Assembly (NCBI RefSeq): GCF_003410055.1
Contig: NZ_QUZK01000014.1
Coordinates: forward strand, 124,001 to 188,000
DNA: 64,000 nucleotides
Origin: Wenzhouxiangella sediminis
GTDB taxonomy: Bacteria; Pseudomonadota; Gammaproteobacteria; Xanthomonadales; Wenzhouxiangellaceae
Reading direction: 5' to 3'
Shown here: piece by piece, positions 27,530 to 36,499 of the stretch
Layout: every line of letters begins with the position of its first letter
How positions within the stretch are numbered: position 1 is the first letter of the stretch
The notes under the pieces: generated by a model
Database searches by the model: none
Told to the model about the DNA's origin: nothing
The model's input: the letters and a program-made list of their open reading frames with translations, nothing else
Translations under genes and position numbers: made by a program

Positions 27530-29194
27530 ATGACCCAGAAGGACCCGTCGGCGCCGGTCGTGCGCGCTCCCAGAGGCTCCGCCCTCCGCTGCCGCGGATG
27601 GCATCAGGAAGCGGCCATGCGCATGCTCATGAACAACCTCGACCCGGATGTCGCTGAACATCCCGAAAAGCTCATCGTCTACGGCGGCACGGGACGCGCA
27701 GCGCGCAACTGGGACTGCTACCGCGCCATTGTCGCCACGCTCGAGCGGCTCGGCGACGAGGAAACCCTGCTCGTTCAATCCGGCAAGCCGGTCGGCGTGA
27801 TCCGGACCCACGACCAGGCCCCGCGCGTGCTGATCGCCAACTCCAACCTGGTGGGTCGCTGGGCCAACTGGGACGTCTTCCGCGACCTCGAGGACCGCGG
27901 CCTGACCATGTACGGCCAGATGACGGCCGGCTCCTGGATCTACATCGGCTCGCAGGGCATCGTCCAGGGTACCTACGAGACCTTTGCCGAGCTTGCGCGC
28001 CAGCACTTCGGCGGATCACTGAAGGGCCGGCTGACGGTCACCGCCGGCCTCGGCGGCATGGGCGGCGCCCAACCGCTCGCCGTGACCATGAACGAGGGGC
28101 ACTGCCTCGCCGTCGAGGTCGACGAAACCCGCATCGACCGCCGGGTGGAGACGGGCTACTGCGACCGCAAGGCGCGCAGCCTGGACGAGGCGATGGACAT
28201 CATCCAGGGCGCGAAGGAACCCGTTTCGGTCGGGCTGCTCGGCAACATCGCCGAAGTGCTGCCCGAGATGCTCGAACGAGACATCGTGCCCGATGCCCTG
28301 ACCGACCAGACCTCTGCCCACGACCTTCGCCACGGCTACATTCCCGCCGGTCTCTCGCTCGACGAGGCCGAGACCATGCGCGGCGAGGATCCAAAGGGCT
28401 ACGACGAGAAGGTGCTCGACTCGATGGTCGTCCACGTCGAGACGATGCTGAAGATGCAGGAACGCGGTGCGGTCACCTTCGACTACGGCAACAACCTCCG
28501 CGGCCAGGTGGCCGACCTGCGCGGCATGGCCAACGCCTTCGATTTTCCGGGTTTCGTTCCGGCCTTCATCCGCCCGCTCTTCTGTCGCGGCGCCGGCCCG
28601 TTCCGCTGGGCGGCCCTGTCGGGCAACCCTGCCGACATCGCCGCCACCGACAAGGCCATCCTCGAGCTGTTCCCCGAGAAGGAGCACCTCGCGCGCTGGA
28701 TCCGCAAGGCCCAGGACAAGATCCACTTCCAGGGCCTGCCGGCACGCATCTGCTGGCTGGAGTACGGCGAGCGCGCCGAAGCCGGCGAGAAGTTCAACTG
28801 GCTGGTCGAAAGAGGCAAGGTCGACGCCCCCATCGTCATCGGCCGCGATCACCTCGACTGCGGATCGGTCGCCTCGCCCAACCGCGAGACCGAGGCCATG
28901 AAGGACGGCTCCGACGCCATCGCCGACTGGCCGATCCTCAACGCCCTGGCCAACACCGCCTGCGGCGCCAGCTGGGTTTCCTTCCACCACGGCGGCGGCG
29001 TGGGCATCGGCTATTCGCTGCACGCGGGCATGGTTTCCCTGGCCGACGGCACGAAGTCGGGCTACGAGCGCCTGCAGCGCGTGCTCACCGCGGATCCGGG
29101 CCTGGGCGTGATGCGCCACGCCGATGCCGGCTACGATGAAGCGATCGAAACCGCACGCGAACGCGGTGTCGATATCCCCATGCTCGACCGATGA
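27530..29194 (+). CDS. hutU: Urocanate hydratase
   Basis: A 554-residue urocanase, converting urocanate to imidazolone propionate, the second step of histidine degradation. Family signatures are strong: [11 protein letters not shown] near 51-61, [10 protein letters not shown] (NAD site), [15 protein letters not shown] and the urocanase signature [10 protein letters not shown] at 400-409 with active-site Cys408. ATG at 27530 has AGGAAG upstream and gives the usual length. It is first in hutU-hutH-hutI, with hutH 16 bp downstream. Confidence 0.97.
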   Translation: MTQKDPSAPVVRAPRGSALRCRGWHQEAAMRMLMNNLDPDVAEHPEKLIVYGGTGRAARNWDCYRAIVATLERLGDEETLLVQSGKPVGVIRTHDQAPRVLIANSNLVGRWANWDVFRDLEDRGLTMYGQMTAGSWIYIGSQGIVQGTYETFAELARQHFGGSLKGRLTVTAGLGGMGGAQPLAVTMNEGHCLAVEVDETRIDRRVETGYCDRKARSLDEAMDIIQGAKEPVSVGLLGNIAEVLPEMLERDIVPDALTDQTSAHDLRHGYIPAGLSLDEAETMRGEDPKGYDEKVLDSMVVHVETMLKMQERGAVTFDYGNNLRGQVADLRGMANAFDFPGFVPAFIRPLFCRGAGPFRWAALSGNPADIAATDKAILELFPEKEHLARWIRKAQDKIHFQGLPARICWLEYGERAEAGEKFNWLVERGKVDAPIVIGRDHLDCGSVASPNRETEAMKDGSDAIADWPILNALANTACGASWVSFHHGGGVGIGYSLHAGMVSLADGTKSGYERLQRVLTADPGLGVMRHADAGYDEAIETARERGVDIPMLDR

Positions 29195-29210
29195 TGACCC
29201 AGGCGACCGA

Positions 29211-30743
29211 ATGAGCGATCCCAAAAGCAATCAAACCATGAACCACTCCGTCACCATCGAGAATCTTCATGCGGACCTCGAGCGCCGAATGGACGCCCTG
29301 CGGGAAAACGACGATGTCGTCGCTCGCTCGCGCGAGGTGGTCGAGAACGCGCTCGAGAGCGATCGGGCCATCTACGGCGTCAACACCGGATTCGGCGCCC
29401 TGGCCAGCAAGCGCATCGACGATCACCAGCTTGGACAACTCCAGCGCAACCTGCTGCTCTCGCACGCCTGCGGCACCGGCTCGCCCGTGCCGGTGGAAAT
29501 CACGCGCCTGATGATGCGCCTGAAGGTCCACGCACTGGGACTGGGCAACTCCGGCGTTTCCCTGCCGATCTTTCGTCAACTGCTGAAGTTGTGCGAACTC
29601 GACATCCTGCCCTGGATACCGAGCCGGGGCAGCGTGGGCGCCTCGGGCGACCTGGCGCCGCTGGCGCACATGAGTCTGCCGCTGATCGGCCTGGGCCAGT
29701 GCTGGAACGAGGAACGCAGCGGACCCGAGCCGGCGCGCGAAACCCTCGCGCGCCATGGCATCGAGCCGGTCGAGCCCGGCGCCAAGGACGGCATCGGCCT
29801 GATCAACGGCACGCAACTGATGTCGGCCTACGGCGCGTTCATCCTCAATCGCGCCCTGCACCTGACGACCGCCGCCGACATCCTCGGCACGATGAGTCTC
29901 GAGGCCCTGCAGGGCTCGGCGCGACCCTTCGACGAACGCGTCCACAAGGTGCGCCCGCACCCCGGCCAGCTGGCCGTCGCCGCCAACGTGCGCGAGCTGC
30001 TCGCCGATTCCGAGATTCTCGAGTCGCACCGCCACTGCGGCAAGGTACAGGACCCCTACTGCCTGCGCTGCATTCCGCAGGTGCACGGCGCAAGCCGCGA
30101 CGCCCTGGGACACGCCGTCGAAGTCGTCGAGCGCGAGATCAACTCGGTCACCGACAACCCGCTGGTCTTCGAAGATGGCGACATCATCTCAGCCGGCAAT
30201 TTCCACGGCCAACCCCTGGCGCTATCGCTGGACTATGCCGCCATGGCGCTGTCGGAGCTCGCCAGCATTTCCGAACGACGGACCTACCTCCTCCTCGAGG
30301 GACACGACGGCCTGCCCAAGCTGCTGATGAGCGACACCGGCATCAACTCCGGATTCATGATTCCCCAGTACACGGCGGCCGCACTGGTCAGCGAGAACAA
30401 GGTGCTTTGCCATCCGGCCAGCGTCGACTCGATCCCGACCAGCCTCGGCCAGGAAGATCATGTCTCGATGGGCTCGATCAGCGCACTGAAACTGCTCAGC
30501 GTGCTCGGCAACGTGGAACGTGTTCTCGCCGTGGAGGCACTCACAGCAGCCCAGGCCCTCGACTTCCGGGCTCCGCTGAAGCCCGGCACCGGCGTTCTCG
30601 CCGCCCACGAGCACATCCGCAAGCACGTCAGCCATGCCGAGGAGGACTACGAAGTCGGCCACGACATCGACACCTGCACCCGCCTGCTGCGCTCGGGCGA
30701 TCTCGTCGGCTCGGTGCAGTCGGTGGTCTCGGGGCTTCGATAA
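29211..30743 (+). CDS. hutH: Histidine ammonia-lyase
   Basis: A 510-residue enzyme that deaminates histidine to urocanate. The MIO prosthetic group forms from the triad Ala144-Ser145-Gly146 in GSVGASGDLAPLAH. Tyr55 in YGVNTGFG and NNSV/ITDNP-type motifs are present. Two ATGs are possible (29211, 29238); the first keeps the usual family length and lies 16 bp after hutU. A hairpin with a T-tract and a repeat element follow, so hutI may be transcribed at a different level. Confidence 0.96.
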   Translation: MSDPKSNQTMNHSVTIENLHADLERRMDALRENDDVVARSREVVENALESDRAIYGVNTGFGALASKRIDDHQLGQLQRNLLLSHACGTGSPVPVEITRLMMRLKVHALGLGNSGVSLPIFRQLLKLCELDILPWIPSRGSVGASGDLAPLAHMSLPLIGLGQCWNEERSGPEPARETLARHGIEPVEPGAKDGIGLINGTQLMSAYGAFILNRALHLTTAADILGTMSLEALQGSARPFDERVHKVRPHPGQLAVAANVRELLADSEILESHRHCGKVQDPYCLRCIPQVHGASRDALGHAVEVVEREINSVTDNPLVFEDGDIISAGNFHGQPLALSLDYAAMALSELASISERRTYLLLEGHDGLPKLLMSDTGINSGFMIPQYTAAALVSENKVLCHPASVDSIPTSLGQEDHVSMGSISALKLLSVLGNVERVLAVEALTAAQALDFRAPLKPGTGVLAAHEHIRKHVSHAEEDYEVGHDIDTCTRLLRSGDLVGSVQSVVSGLR

Positions 30744-30763
30744 TGTCTGCCTTGAATAATGCC

Positions 30764-30957
30764 CACCGATGAACACAGATAAACACCGATAAAACATTAA
30801 AGAGAAAAAGCCGCGGCCTTTCTTTTTTTGATGGCCGTGCAGGAACAGTTGCCGACCAGTTTTCCAGCTCCCCCAGCGCACCCACGAAGTACCATTTTTT
30901 ATTTTCCTAATCTGTGTTCATCTGTGTTCATCTGTGTTCATCTGTGGACAAGAAGGT
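30764..30957. repeat. Inverted-arm repeat element with 10-bp tandem units between hutH and hutI
   Basis: The right arm holds three perfect copies of the 10-bp unit TCTGTGTTCA (30911-30940) and a degenerate fourth. The left arm (30764-30793) carries the reverse-complement words TGAACACAGA, TAAACACCGA and so on. The roughly 115 bp between them is A/T-rich and non-coding. Strings of this ATCTGTGTTC type are seen in intergenic regions of many unrelated bacteria. The arms could fold into a long imperfect stem in the RNA. Confidence 0.65.
30804..30829 (+). terminator. Hairpin plus T-tract after hutH
   Basis: A short GC core (AAAGCCGCGGCCTTT with one bulge) is followed by CTTTTTTT. It would partly or fully terminate hutUH transcripts inside the repeat element. 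Confidence 0.45.
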
Positions 30958-30963
30958 TCTTTC

Positions 30964-32184
30964 ATGAAACTACTCACCAACATATCGACCCTGTACCGGG
31001 TGCCTGTTGACGGCAAGCACGATGACGTCGACGCCGTCAGCGATGCCGCGGTGGCCTGGGAAGGCGACACGATTCGTTACGCCGGACCATTGGCCGAATT
31101 GCCGTCGGAATACGCCGATGCCCAACGCTTCGACGCCGGGGGCGGCTGCGTGGTGCCGGGACTGATCGACTGTCACACGCACCTGTGTTTCGGCGGCTGG
31201 CGTGGCGATGAGTTCGCCGCCCGGCTGGAAGGCGCCAGTTACCAGGACATCCAGGCCGCCGGCGGCGGCATCAACTCGACCGTTCGCGCCACCCGGAATG
31301 CCGACATCGAATCGCTCGAGGAAAAGGCCGCATCGGCGCTTTCCGACATGGCCGCGCTGGGCGTGACCACCGTCGAGGCCAAGTCGGGCTACGGGCTCGA
31401 TCGCGACAACGAACTCAAGCAGCTGGAAGTCTATCGCCGCCTGCAATCCTCACAGCCGCTGGAAATCGTACCGACCTTCCTCGGGGCCCACCTGGTGCCG
31501 ACTGAATACCGCGACCGGCGTGCCGACTACCTCGCCCTGCTTTGCGAGGAAGTCATCCCCGAAGTGGCTCAGCGGGGGCTGGCTCGTTTCTGCGACGCAT
31601 TCATCGAGGAAAACGCTTTCACGCTCGAAGAAGGCCGACGGATCCTGGAAACCGCCAAGTCGCACGGACTCGGGCTGAAGATCCACGCCGACCAGCTGTC
31701 CAGCGGCGGCGGCGCCGGACTGGCCGCCGAGCTCGGCGCCGTCTCGGCGGAACACCTGGAGTACGCCGCCGAAGAAGACATCCGTGCCATGGCCGATGCC
31801 GGCACGGTGGCGGTCAGCCTGCCGATCGCTTCGCTCTACCTGCGCGAACCCTTTCTCCCCGCCAGAAAATGGATCGACCATGGCGCCCGTGTCGCCGTGG
31901 CGACCGATTTCAATCCGGGATCGGCGCCCAGCTATCACTTGCACCTCGCGATGACCCTGGCCGCCGTGCACCAACGCATGAGCCCGGCGGAAGTCCTGCG
32001 CGGCGTTACATCCCATGCGGCCCGAGCCATCGGGCTGCAATCCACTCACGGCAGCCTGACGCCGGGTTTCCGCGCCGACCTGGCCGTGATCGATGCCCCC
32101 GACATCAATCACTGGCTCTACCATTTCCGTCCCAACGCCTGCAGGATGACGCTCAAGTCGGGCGATTGGCTGGAGCGCCGCTGA
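30964..32184 (+). CDS. hutI: Imidazolonepropionase
   Basis: A 406-residue amidohydrolase-superfamily enzyme that opens the imidazolone ring to N-formimino-glutamate, third step of histidine degradation. Metal-binding HTH is at 71-73 in GLIDCHTHLCFGG; KSGYGLDRDNELK, LKIHADQLS and VAVATDFNPGSAPSYHLH follow. The start MKLLTNISTLYRV fits the family; a longer reading into the tandem repeat is rejected. No hutG, hutF, hutT or hutC is in the window, so the last step and regulation are encoded elsewhere. Confidence 0.96.
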   Translation: MKLLTNISTLYRVPVDGKHDDVDAVSDAAVAWEGDTIRYAGPLAELPSEYADAQRFDAGGGCVVPGLIDCHTHLCFGGWRGDEFAARLEGASYQDIQAAGGGINSTVRATRNADIESLEEKAASALSDMAALGVTTVEAKSGYGLDRDNELKQLEVYRRLQSSQPLEIVPTFLGAHLVPTEYRDRRADYLALLCEEVIPEVAQRGLARFCDAFIEENAFTLEEGRRILETAKSHGLGLKIHADQLSSGGGAGLAAELGAVSAEHLEYAAEEDIRAMADAGTVAVSLPIASLYLREPFLPARKWIDHGARVAVATDFNPGSAPSYHLHLAMTLAAVHQRMSPAEVLRGVTSHAARAIGLQSTHGSLTPGFRADLAVIDAPDINHWLYHFRPNACRMTLKSGDWLERR

Positions 32185-32256
32185 GAGAGAGTTGCCTGGA
32201 CCGGCGGGAGGATGCCGGGCGGCGTGCACCGGCGGGGCGTCGGCCCTCGCCGAGCG

Positions 32257-32793
32257 CTACATCACCAGGCTGAATTGCCCCATCATTGGGTCCACGTCGA
32301 ATTCGTCGCGGAACAGCGGGCCCTCGTCCAGAACTTCCAGGCTCACGTCGATATCGAACTCACGGCCCGATCGCTTGACGCTCAAGATGTCACTGAAGGT
32401 ACTGCCCGCCTCGGCCGAATCCGGAGCCTCGACCGAGAGGGTCAGAAGCGTGGTTCCGGCTCCGATGCGGCGCGCGGAGAGATCGACCCACGCATTCGGC
32501 AGCCCGGCACCGGTCAGTGAAGCGGCGTGCCGGGAACCGCCAACCAGAAGGATACGGGCCACCGTGCTCCGACCCGCAACCAGCTTGATGGTGAGCCCGG
32601 AGACGCGATTGTCGGCGCAGGCAACCCGGATGACCTCGAGCCGGCTGTCCACCAGCGGCTCGATCGCCCGAACGCCCTCGGGCAGACGGCCGGACTCGGA
32701 CGCGACGAGACAGTCGCGCCCCCCGTCCTGTGCCACGCCTCCTGGCGCCCAGGCCATGGCCAGCAACAGTGCAAGAGCGTTGACGAACTTCAT
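32257..32793 (-). CDS. Secreted protein of unknown function with FRDEFD near C-terminus
   Basis: A 178-residue protein with a signal peptide (about 1-21, cleavage after GGVAQ), two cysteines (RDCLVAS and VACADNRV) that may pair, and a beta-rich body. Near the end it reads EGPLFRDEFDVDP, a relative of the FSDRFE endings elsewhere in the window, but 13 further residues follow. No family is recognised. It is divergent from the ECF sigma gene; the 113-bp gap between them would hold both promoters. Confidence 0.7.
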   Translation of the reverse strand: MKFVNALALLLAMAWAPGGVAQDGGRDCLVASESGRLPEGVRAIEPLVDSRLEVIRVACADNRVSGLTIKLVAGRSTVARILLVGGSRHAASLTGAGLPNAWVDLSARRIGAGTTLLTLSVEAPDSAEAGSTFSDILSVKRSGREFDIDVSLEVLDEGPLFRDEFDVDPMMGQFSLVM

Positions 32794-32906
32794 GAAGCGG
32801 TCGTTCCGGACCCTCGGATTTTCGGTGCCGGATCATTGTAGTTCACCGCGCCCTAAAAAGTGAAATCGGCGCTGCGGCGGGGATGATGTAGCATGGAAAT
32901 CTCAAG

Positions 32907-33512
32907 ATGCGGCTGTCTCCCGGCATGGCAAAAGTCCCCCGCAAAACCGAAGAACTGGAAGACCTGGTCAAGCGCGCAACGAAGCGCGGCGACCCCTCCC
33001 TCGCCAGCATGCTTCCCCTGGTCTACGACGAGTTGCGCGCCCTCGCCGCCCGACAGCTCTCGGCCCAGCGCGGCGACCATACGCTTCAGCCCACCGCCCT
33101 GATCAACGAAGCCTATCTCCGCCTCGCCGGCCAGGCCTACGAAAGTTGGGAGGATCGCCGGGAATTCGTGCTGGTGGCAGCGACGGTCATGCGTCGCGTG
33201 CTGGTCGACTATGCCCGCAAGCGACAGGCCGACAAGCGGCCCCAGAGCCATCTGCGCGTGGACATCGACCACTCTGAGCCCGGGGAAGCGTTCGGCTCTG
33301 AACTGATCGCTATCGACGAGGTACTCGAACAGCTCTCCGAGATCGACGAGCGCCAGGCCCGCATCGTCGAGTTGCGCTACTTCGCGGGCTTGAGCATGGA
33401 AGAAACCGCCGAGACGCTCGACGTCTCGCGTTCGACGGTGGCCAGGGAGTGGCGAATGGCCCGGGCGTGGCTGAGGCGACGCCTTTCGGAACACACCGAT
33501 GCCACCGAATAA
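32907..33512 (+). CDS. ECF sigma factor, TIGR02999/ECF43-like (second)
   Basis: A 201-residue ECF sigma factor with region 2 motifs LPLVYDELRALA and VLVDYARKR and a region 4 helix-turn-helix (EETAETLDVSRSTVAREWRMAR). The pre-LxxE acidic residues are replaced in TLQPTALINEA: Thr63-Ala64. Thr63 is a good candidate for activating phosphorylation by the adjacent kinase, as known for EcfP of Vibrio parahaemolyticus. Start choice is uncertain between ATG 32907 and ATG 32925; neither has a strong ribosome site. It converges on the kinase gene with a 9-bp gap. Confidence 0.86.
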   Translation: MRLSPGMAKVPRKTEELEDLVKRATKRGDPSLASMLPLVYDELRALAARQLSAQRGDHTLQPTALINEAYLRLAGQAYESWEDRREFVLVAATVMRRVLVDYARKRQADKRPQSHLRVDIDHSEPGEAFGSELIAIDEVLEQLSEIDERQARIVELRYFAGLSMEETAETLDVSRSTVAREWRMARAWLRRRLSEHTDATE

Positions 33513-33521
33513 CGCCTGGAT

Positions 33522-35960
33522 TCAGGACGGGTCGAGTTCGCTTTCGATCTCTGCGAGCTTTTCCGCAATTCGCGTCCGCAGTCCGGCAGAGCCGTCCTCT
33601 GATGCAGCATCGAGCAACGCCAGTGCATTGCGATAACTTCCCGCCGCTTCGGCCAGCCTCCCCTGCATGACCTGGGCACCGCCAAGAACCTCCAGCGCGG
33701 ACACAAGATAGAACGTCTCGACACCGCCGAACTGCCGATGCCGGCTTTCCAGGTCGGGCAGGATCTCGCGCACGATCCGCTCGGTCTGCTCCGCTTCGCC
33801 CACGCGCAGGTGGAGGGCCGCCAGGTTGGTCATCGACAGGCGATAGAGATAGTGGTCCCGGCCCACGGAAGCCTCGATCATTCCTGCCGCGCGAGCGAAC
33901 GCGTCCATGCTCTCCCGGTTTCGTCCCAGTCTCGAAAGGGCCACCCCCAGGTTGCCGATCGTATTCGCCAGCCTCTGGCTGGGCCCGACCAGCCTTTCGT
34001 GATCGGCGATCAGGGCCCGGAACATGTCGACGGCGCCCCCGGGGTCGCTCAGCATCAATGCGGTTGCGTAGACGTAGCGGCCGCGCAAGCGTCGCGGATC
34101 ACCCTCCCCATAGACCGATTCGGCAAGCTCTCGCGCGCGCTCTGCATCGGCCAGCGCCGCGTCTTCCTGCCCGGCGGCAACACGAACACCGACCAGCGCC
34201 GCGCGCGCTTCGAACAACACCTCAGGATCCGCGGAGCTCGATCCACGCAGCTCATCGACGATGTCCTCCAGTTGGGCAATCACTGCCTGCGCAGGCTCAT
34301 CGAGCACATTCGCCTGGTTGCGCAGCCGGCGGATCCGGAGTCGAGTGAGTTCGCTGTCATGCTCTCCCGGCGAGCGCATCAGCAAGTCGATGGCGCGTTC
34401 ATCGGCCGCGATGGCTTCGGCTGCCCGACCGGCGGAATCGTAGGCGGCTCCTAGCTGAGACTGGATCATTGCCAGCTCTTCAGGCTCCAGCAGGCCCTGC
34501 AGGGAGCGCCTCGCGGTCTCCAGCAGCGGCACGGCCTGTTCACCCAGGCCCAGGGCGTTATAGGCTTCGCCCAGCACGACGTACATCTGCCCGACAGCTG
34601 CGGGATTCGCCTGTTCCGATTCGGCCAGTTGTCGCTTGCCGAGATCCAGCATTTCTCGCACGGTCACGTCGTTGCCGCGCGTGGGCAAGGAGTCGGCCCC
34701 GGCCAGCAATTCCGACATGAACTCGGTTACGGCTTCGGCGCGGTCGCGCTCCCACGCGATTCGCTCCAGCTGCATCTCACGATCAATCAGGAAAGCGGCC
34801 AGAAACGCCACGGCAAAGACGGCGACCGCCAGGCCCGCCCGGTGCCGCAGAGAAAAGCGACCGGCCCGATAGAGGAAGCCGCCGCCTCGTGCCCTGACGG
34901 GTCGTTGCGAGCGAAACCGGAGAATGTCGTCGGCCAGCGCCCGGACCGATTCGTAGCGTTGGCTCTCGTCGATCGCCATGGCCTTGCCGATGATTGCCGC
35001 AAGGTCCCGGGGGAGTCGCCCGCCGTCCCGACCAGTGGGCACGGGGCAGTGCCCCTGAAGAATCTGTTCGCGCAGTTCGGCGGGTTCTTTCGTGCCGTCA
35101 AAGGGCGGCGCGCCGCATAGCAACTCGTAGAGCAGCACGCCCAGCGAATACACGTCCGTCGCGGCGCCGAGCCCCGCTCCGCGGATCTGCTCCGGGCTGG
35201 CGTACGCCAGGGTGAGAGCCTGCGCGGCAGGCTCGCCGGAATCTTCCTCGACATCCAGCAGGCGCGCGACGCCGAAGTCCAGCAGTTTCGGATCCCCGGA
35301 CGGAGTCACCAGAATGTTCGCCGGCTTCAGGTCCCGGTGAATGACCATGTGACGATGAGCGTACTCGACGGCCTCGCAAACCTTTGCGAAAAGCGCCAGG
35401 ATCTCGCTCCTCGACACGCCCCCGGCAGCCCACCGGTCGACGCGCACGCCGTCGACGAACTCCGTTGCCAGGAAGGGGCGGCCCTCTGCAGTGAGTCCGC
35501 CGTCGACCAGATGCGCGATCCAGGGATGGCTCAGACGCGAGAGTATTCCGCGCTCGGACGAAAAACGGCTGGCAACGGCGTCATTGTCCGACTCACTCAA
35601 ATGGAGGAGCTTGAAGGCGACCGGTTGCCGCAGGTTCCCGTCGACTCGCTCGGCCAGGTAGACGATCCCCATGCCGCCCTGGCTGATTCGCTTGAGAAGC
35701 CGGTAATTCCTGGGCAGCGGGACTTCCAGCGATACGTTCTGCAGCGCGCTGCGTGCAGCCGCCTGGAAGCTTTCGGGCACATCGTCCTCAGCGTCGTCCT
35801 CGGCTGCCTCGATCAGCCATTCGACTTCTGCCCTGAGACGCTCATCGCCGGCGCAACGTCGATCGATCAATGCCGGCCGGCTCGACTGATCGAGATCCAG
35901 CGCATCGCTGGCGATGGCCTTGGCTTCGCGATAGCGTTTCTTGTCGGATTCCTCGGTCAT
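33522..35960 (-). CDS. Membrane Ser/Thr protein kinase with TPR domain (second)
   Basis: An 812-residue Hanks-type kinase. The kinase domain spans about 86-355: ISQGGMGIVYLAE glycine loop, Lys117 in VAFK, a canonical HRDLKPAN loop with Asp210, DFG at 228-230 and ASPE. A membrane helix lies at about 374-392. The remaining 420 residues are helical TPR-like repeats outside the cytoplasm. Unlike the first kinase, it keeps the HRD arginine. It is transcribed toward the ECF sigma gene (tail to tail), so the pair is linked by position rather than by operon. The start is ATG at 35958-35960. Confidence 0.9.
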   Translation of the reverse strand: MTEESDKKRYREAKAIASDALDLDQSSRPALIDRRCAGDERLRAEVEWLIEAAEDDAEDDVPESFQAAARSALQNVSLEVPLPRNYRLLKRISQGGMGIVYLAERVDGNLRQPVAFKLLHLSESDNDAVASRFSSERGILSRLSHPWIAHLVDGGLTAEGRPFLATEFVDGVRVDRWAAGGVSRSEILALFAKVCEAVEYAHRHMVIHRDLKPANILVTPSGDPKLLDFGVARLLDVEEDSGEPAAQALTLAYASPEQIRGAGLGAATDVYSLGVLLYELLCGAPPFDGTKEPAELREQILQGHCPVPTGRDGGRLPRDLAAIIGKAMAIDESQRYESVRALADDILRFRSQRPVRARGGGFLYRAGRFSLRHRAGLAVAVFAVAFLAAFLIDREMQLERIAWERDRAEAVTEFMSELLAGADSLPTRGNDVTVREMLDLGKRQLAESEQANPAAVGQMYVVLGEAYNALGLGEQAVPLLETARRSLQGLLEPEELAMIQSQLGAAYDSAGRAAEAIAADERAIDLLMRSPGEHDSELTRLRIRRLRNQANVLDEPAQAVIAQLEDIVDELRGSSSADPEVLFEARAALVGVRVAAGQEDAALADAERARELAESVYGEGDPRRLRGRYVYATALMLSDPGGAVDMFRALIADHERLVGPSQRLANTIGNLGVALSRLGRNRESMDAFARAAGMIEASVGRDHYLYRLSMTNLAALHLRVGEAEQTERIVREILPDLESRHRQFGGVETFYLVSALEVLGGAQVMQGRLAEAAGSYRNALALLDAASEDGSAGLRTRIAEKLAEIESELDPS

Positions 35961-36039
35961 CGGGGCCGGAGCCTTGCCATCTAGGGAGGCCCCAGATTAA
36001 GGCAGGACACCGCAAATTAGCCAGCGCGGCAAAAGCTCT

Positions 36040-36498
36040 TCATTGGCGTGATTGACCGGGGCGAAGCCGGGATGCCTGGGCCTCGAGATAAACCAGGCTG
36101 TTGTCCCTCGTTGCCGGCTCCTGGCCCGATTTGACGACCGACATTGTCGCGGTCCGGCCCTCGCGGACACCCAGCAGGGAGTCGGCTAGCGTCTCCCATT
36201 CACCGTCCCTGCGCTCGTAAACGGTCAAATTGAGCCAGGTGGCTCCAATCGGCGCACCTTCGCTGACTGAAGGCGCTTCGACCAGCAACTCGATCTTCCA
36301 GCGCTCTGAGCCGGACTCGTCAGCGACGGCCACGCTGGCGGGGGCATCGGGCTCGATGACCACGATGGGTGTGCCGCGCTGCTCACCCTCGATCCAGAGT
36401 GCCATCTCGACCATGTACTGATCGCCCAGGGCAGCCTCACCACTGCCGGCTGCAAGAGCCGGCAGCAGCAGGGCCGGGATCATCGCTATCAGGCGCAA
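36040..36498 (-). CDS. Small secreted protein downstream of secF, unknown
   Basis: TTG at 36496-36498 is taken as the start because GAGG lies 7 nt upstream and the resulting N-terminus (MRLIAMIPALLLPALAAGS) is a good signal peptide; ATG at 36483 is the alternative. The 152-residue product has a beta-rich body with YMVEMALWIEGEQRGTP and RWKIELLVEAPSV and a charged C-terminus. The family is not recognised. It starts one base after the secF stop, so it is probably co-transcribed with yajC-secDF. Confidence 0.7.
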   Translation of the reverse strand: MRLIAMIPALLLPALAAGSGEAALGDQYMVEMALWIEGEQRGTPIVVIEPDAPASVAVADESGSERWKIELLVEAPSVSEGAPIGATWLNLTVYERRDGEWETLADSLLGVREGRTATMSVVKSGQEPATRDNSLVYLEAQASRLRPGQSRQ

Positions 36499-36499
36499 G

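Noticed and set aside
30911-30957. CRISPR array
   Set aside because: Units are 10 bp with no spacers and no cas genes are nearby; this is a simple tandem repeat.
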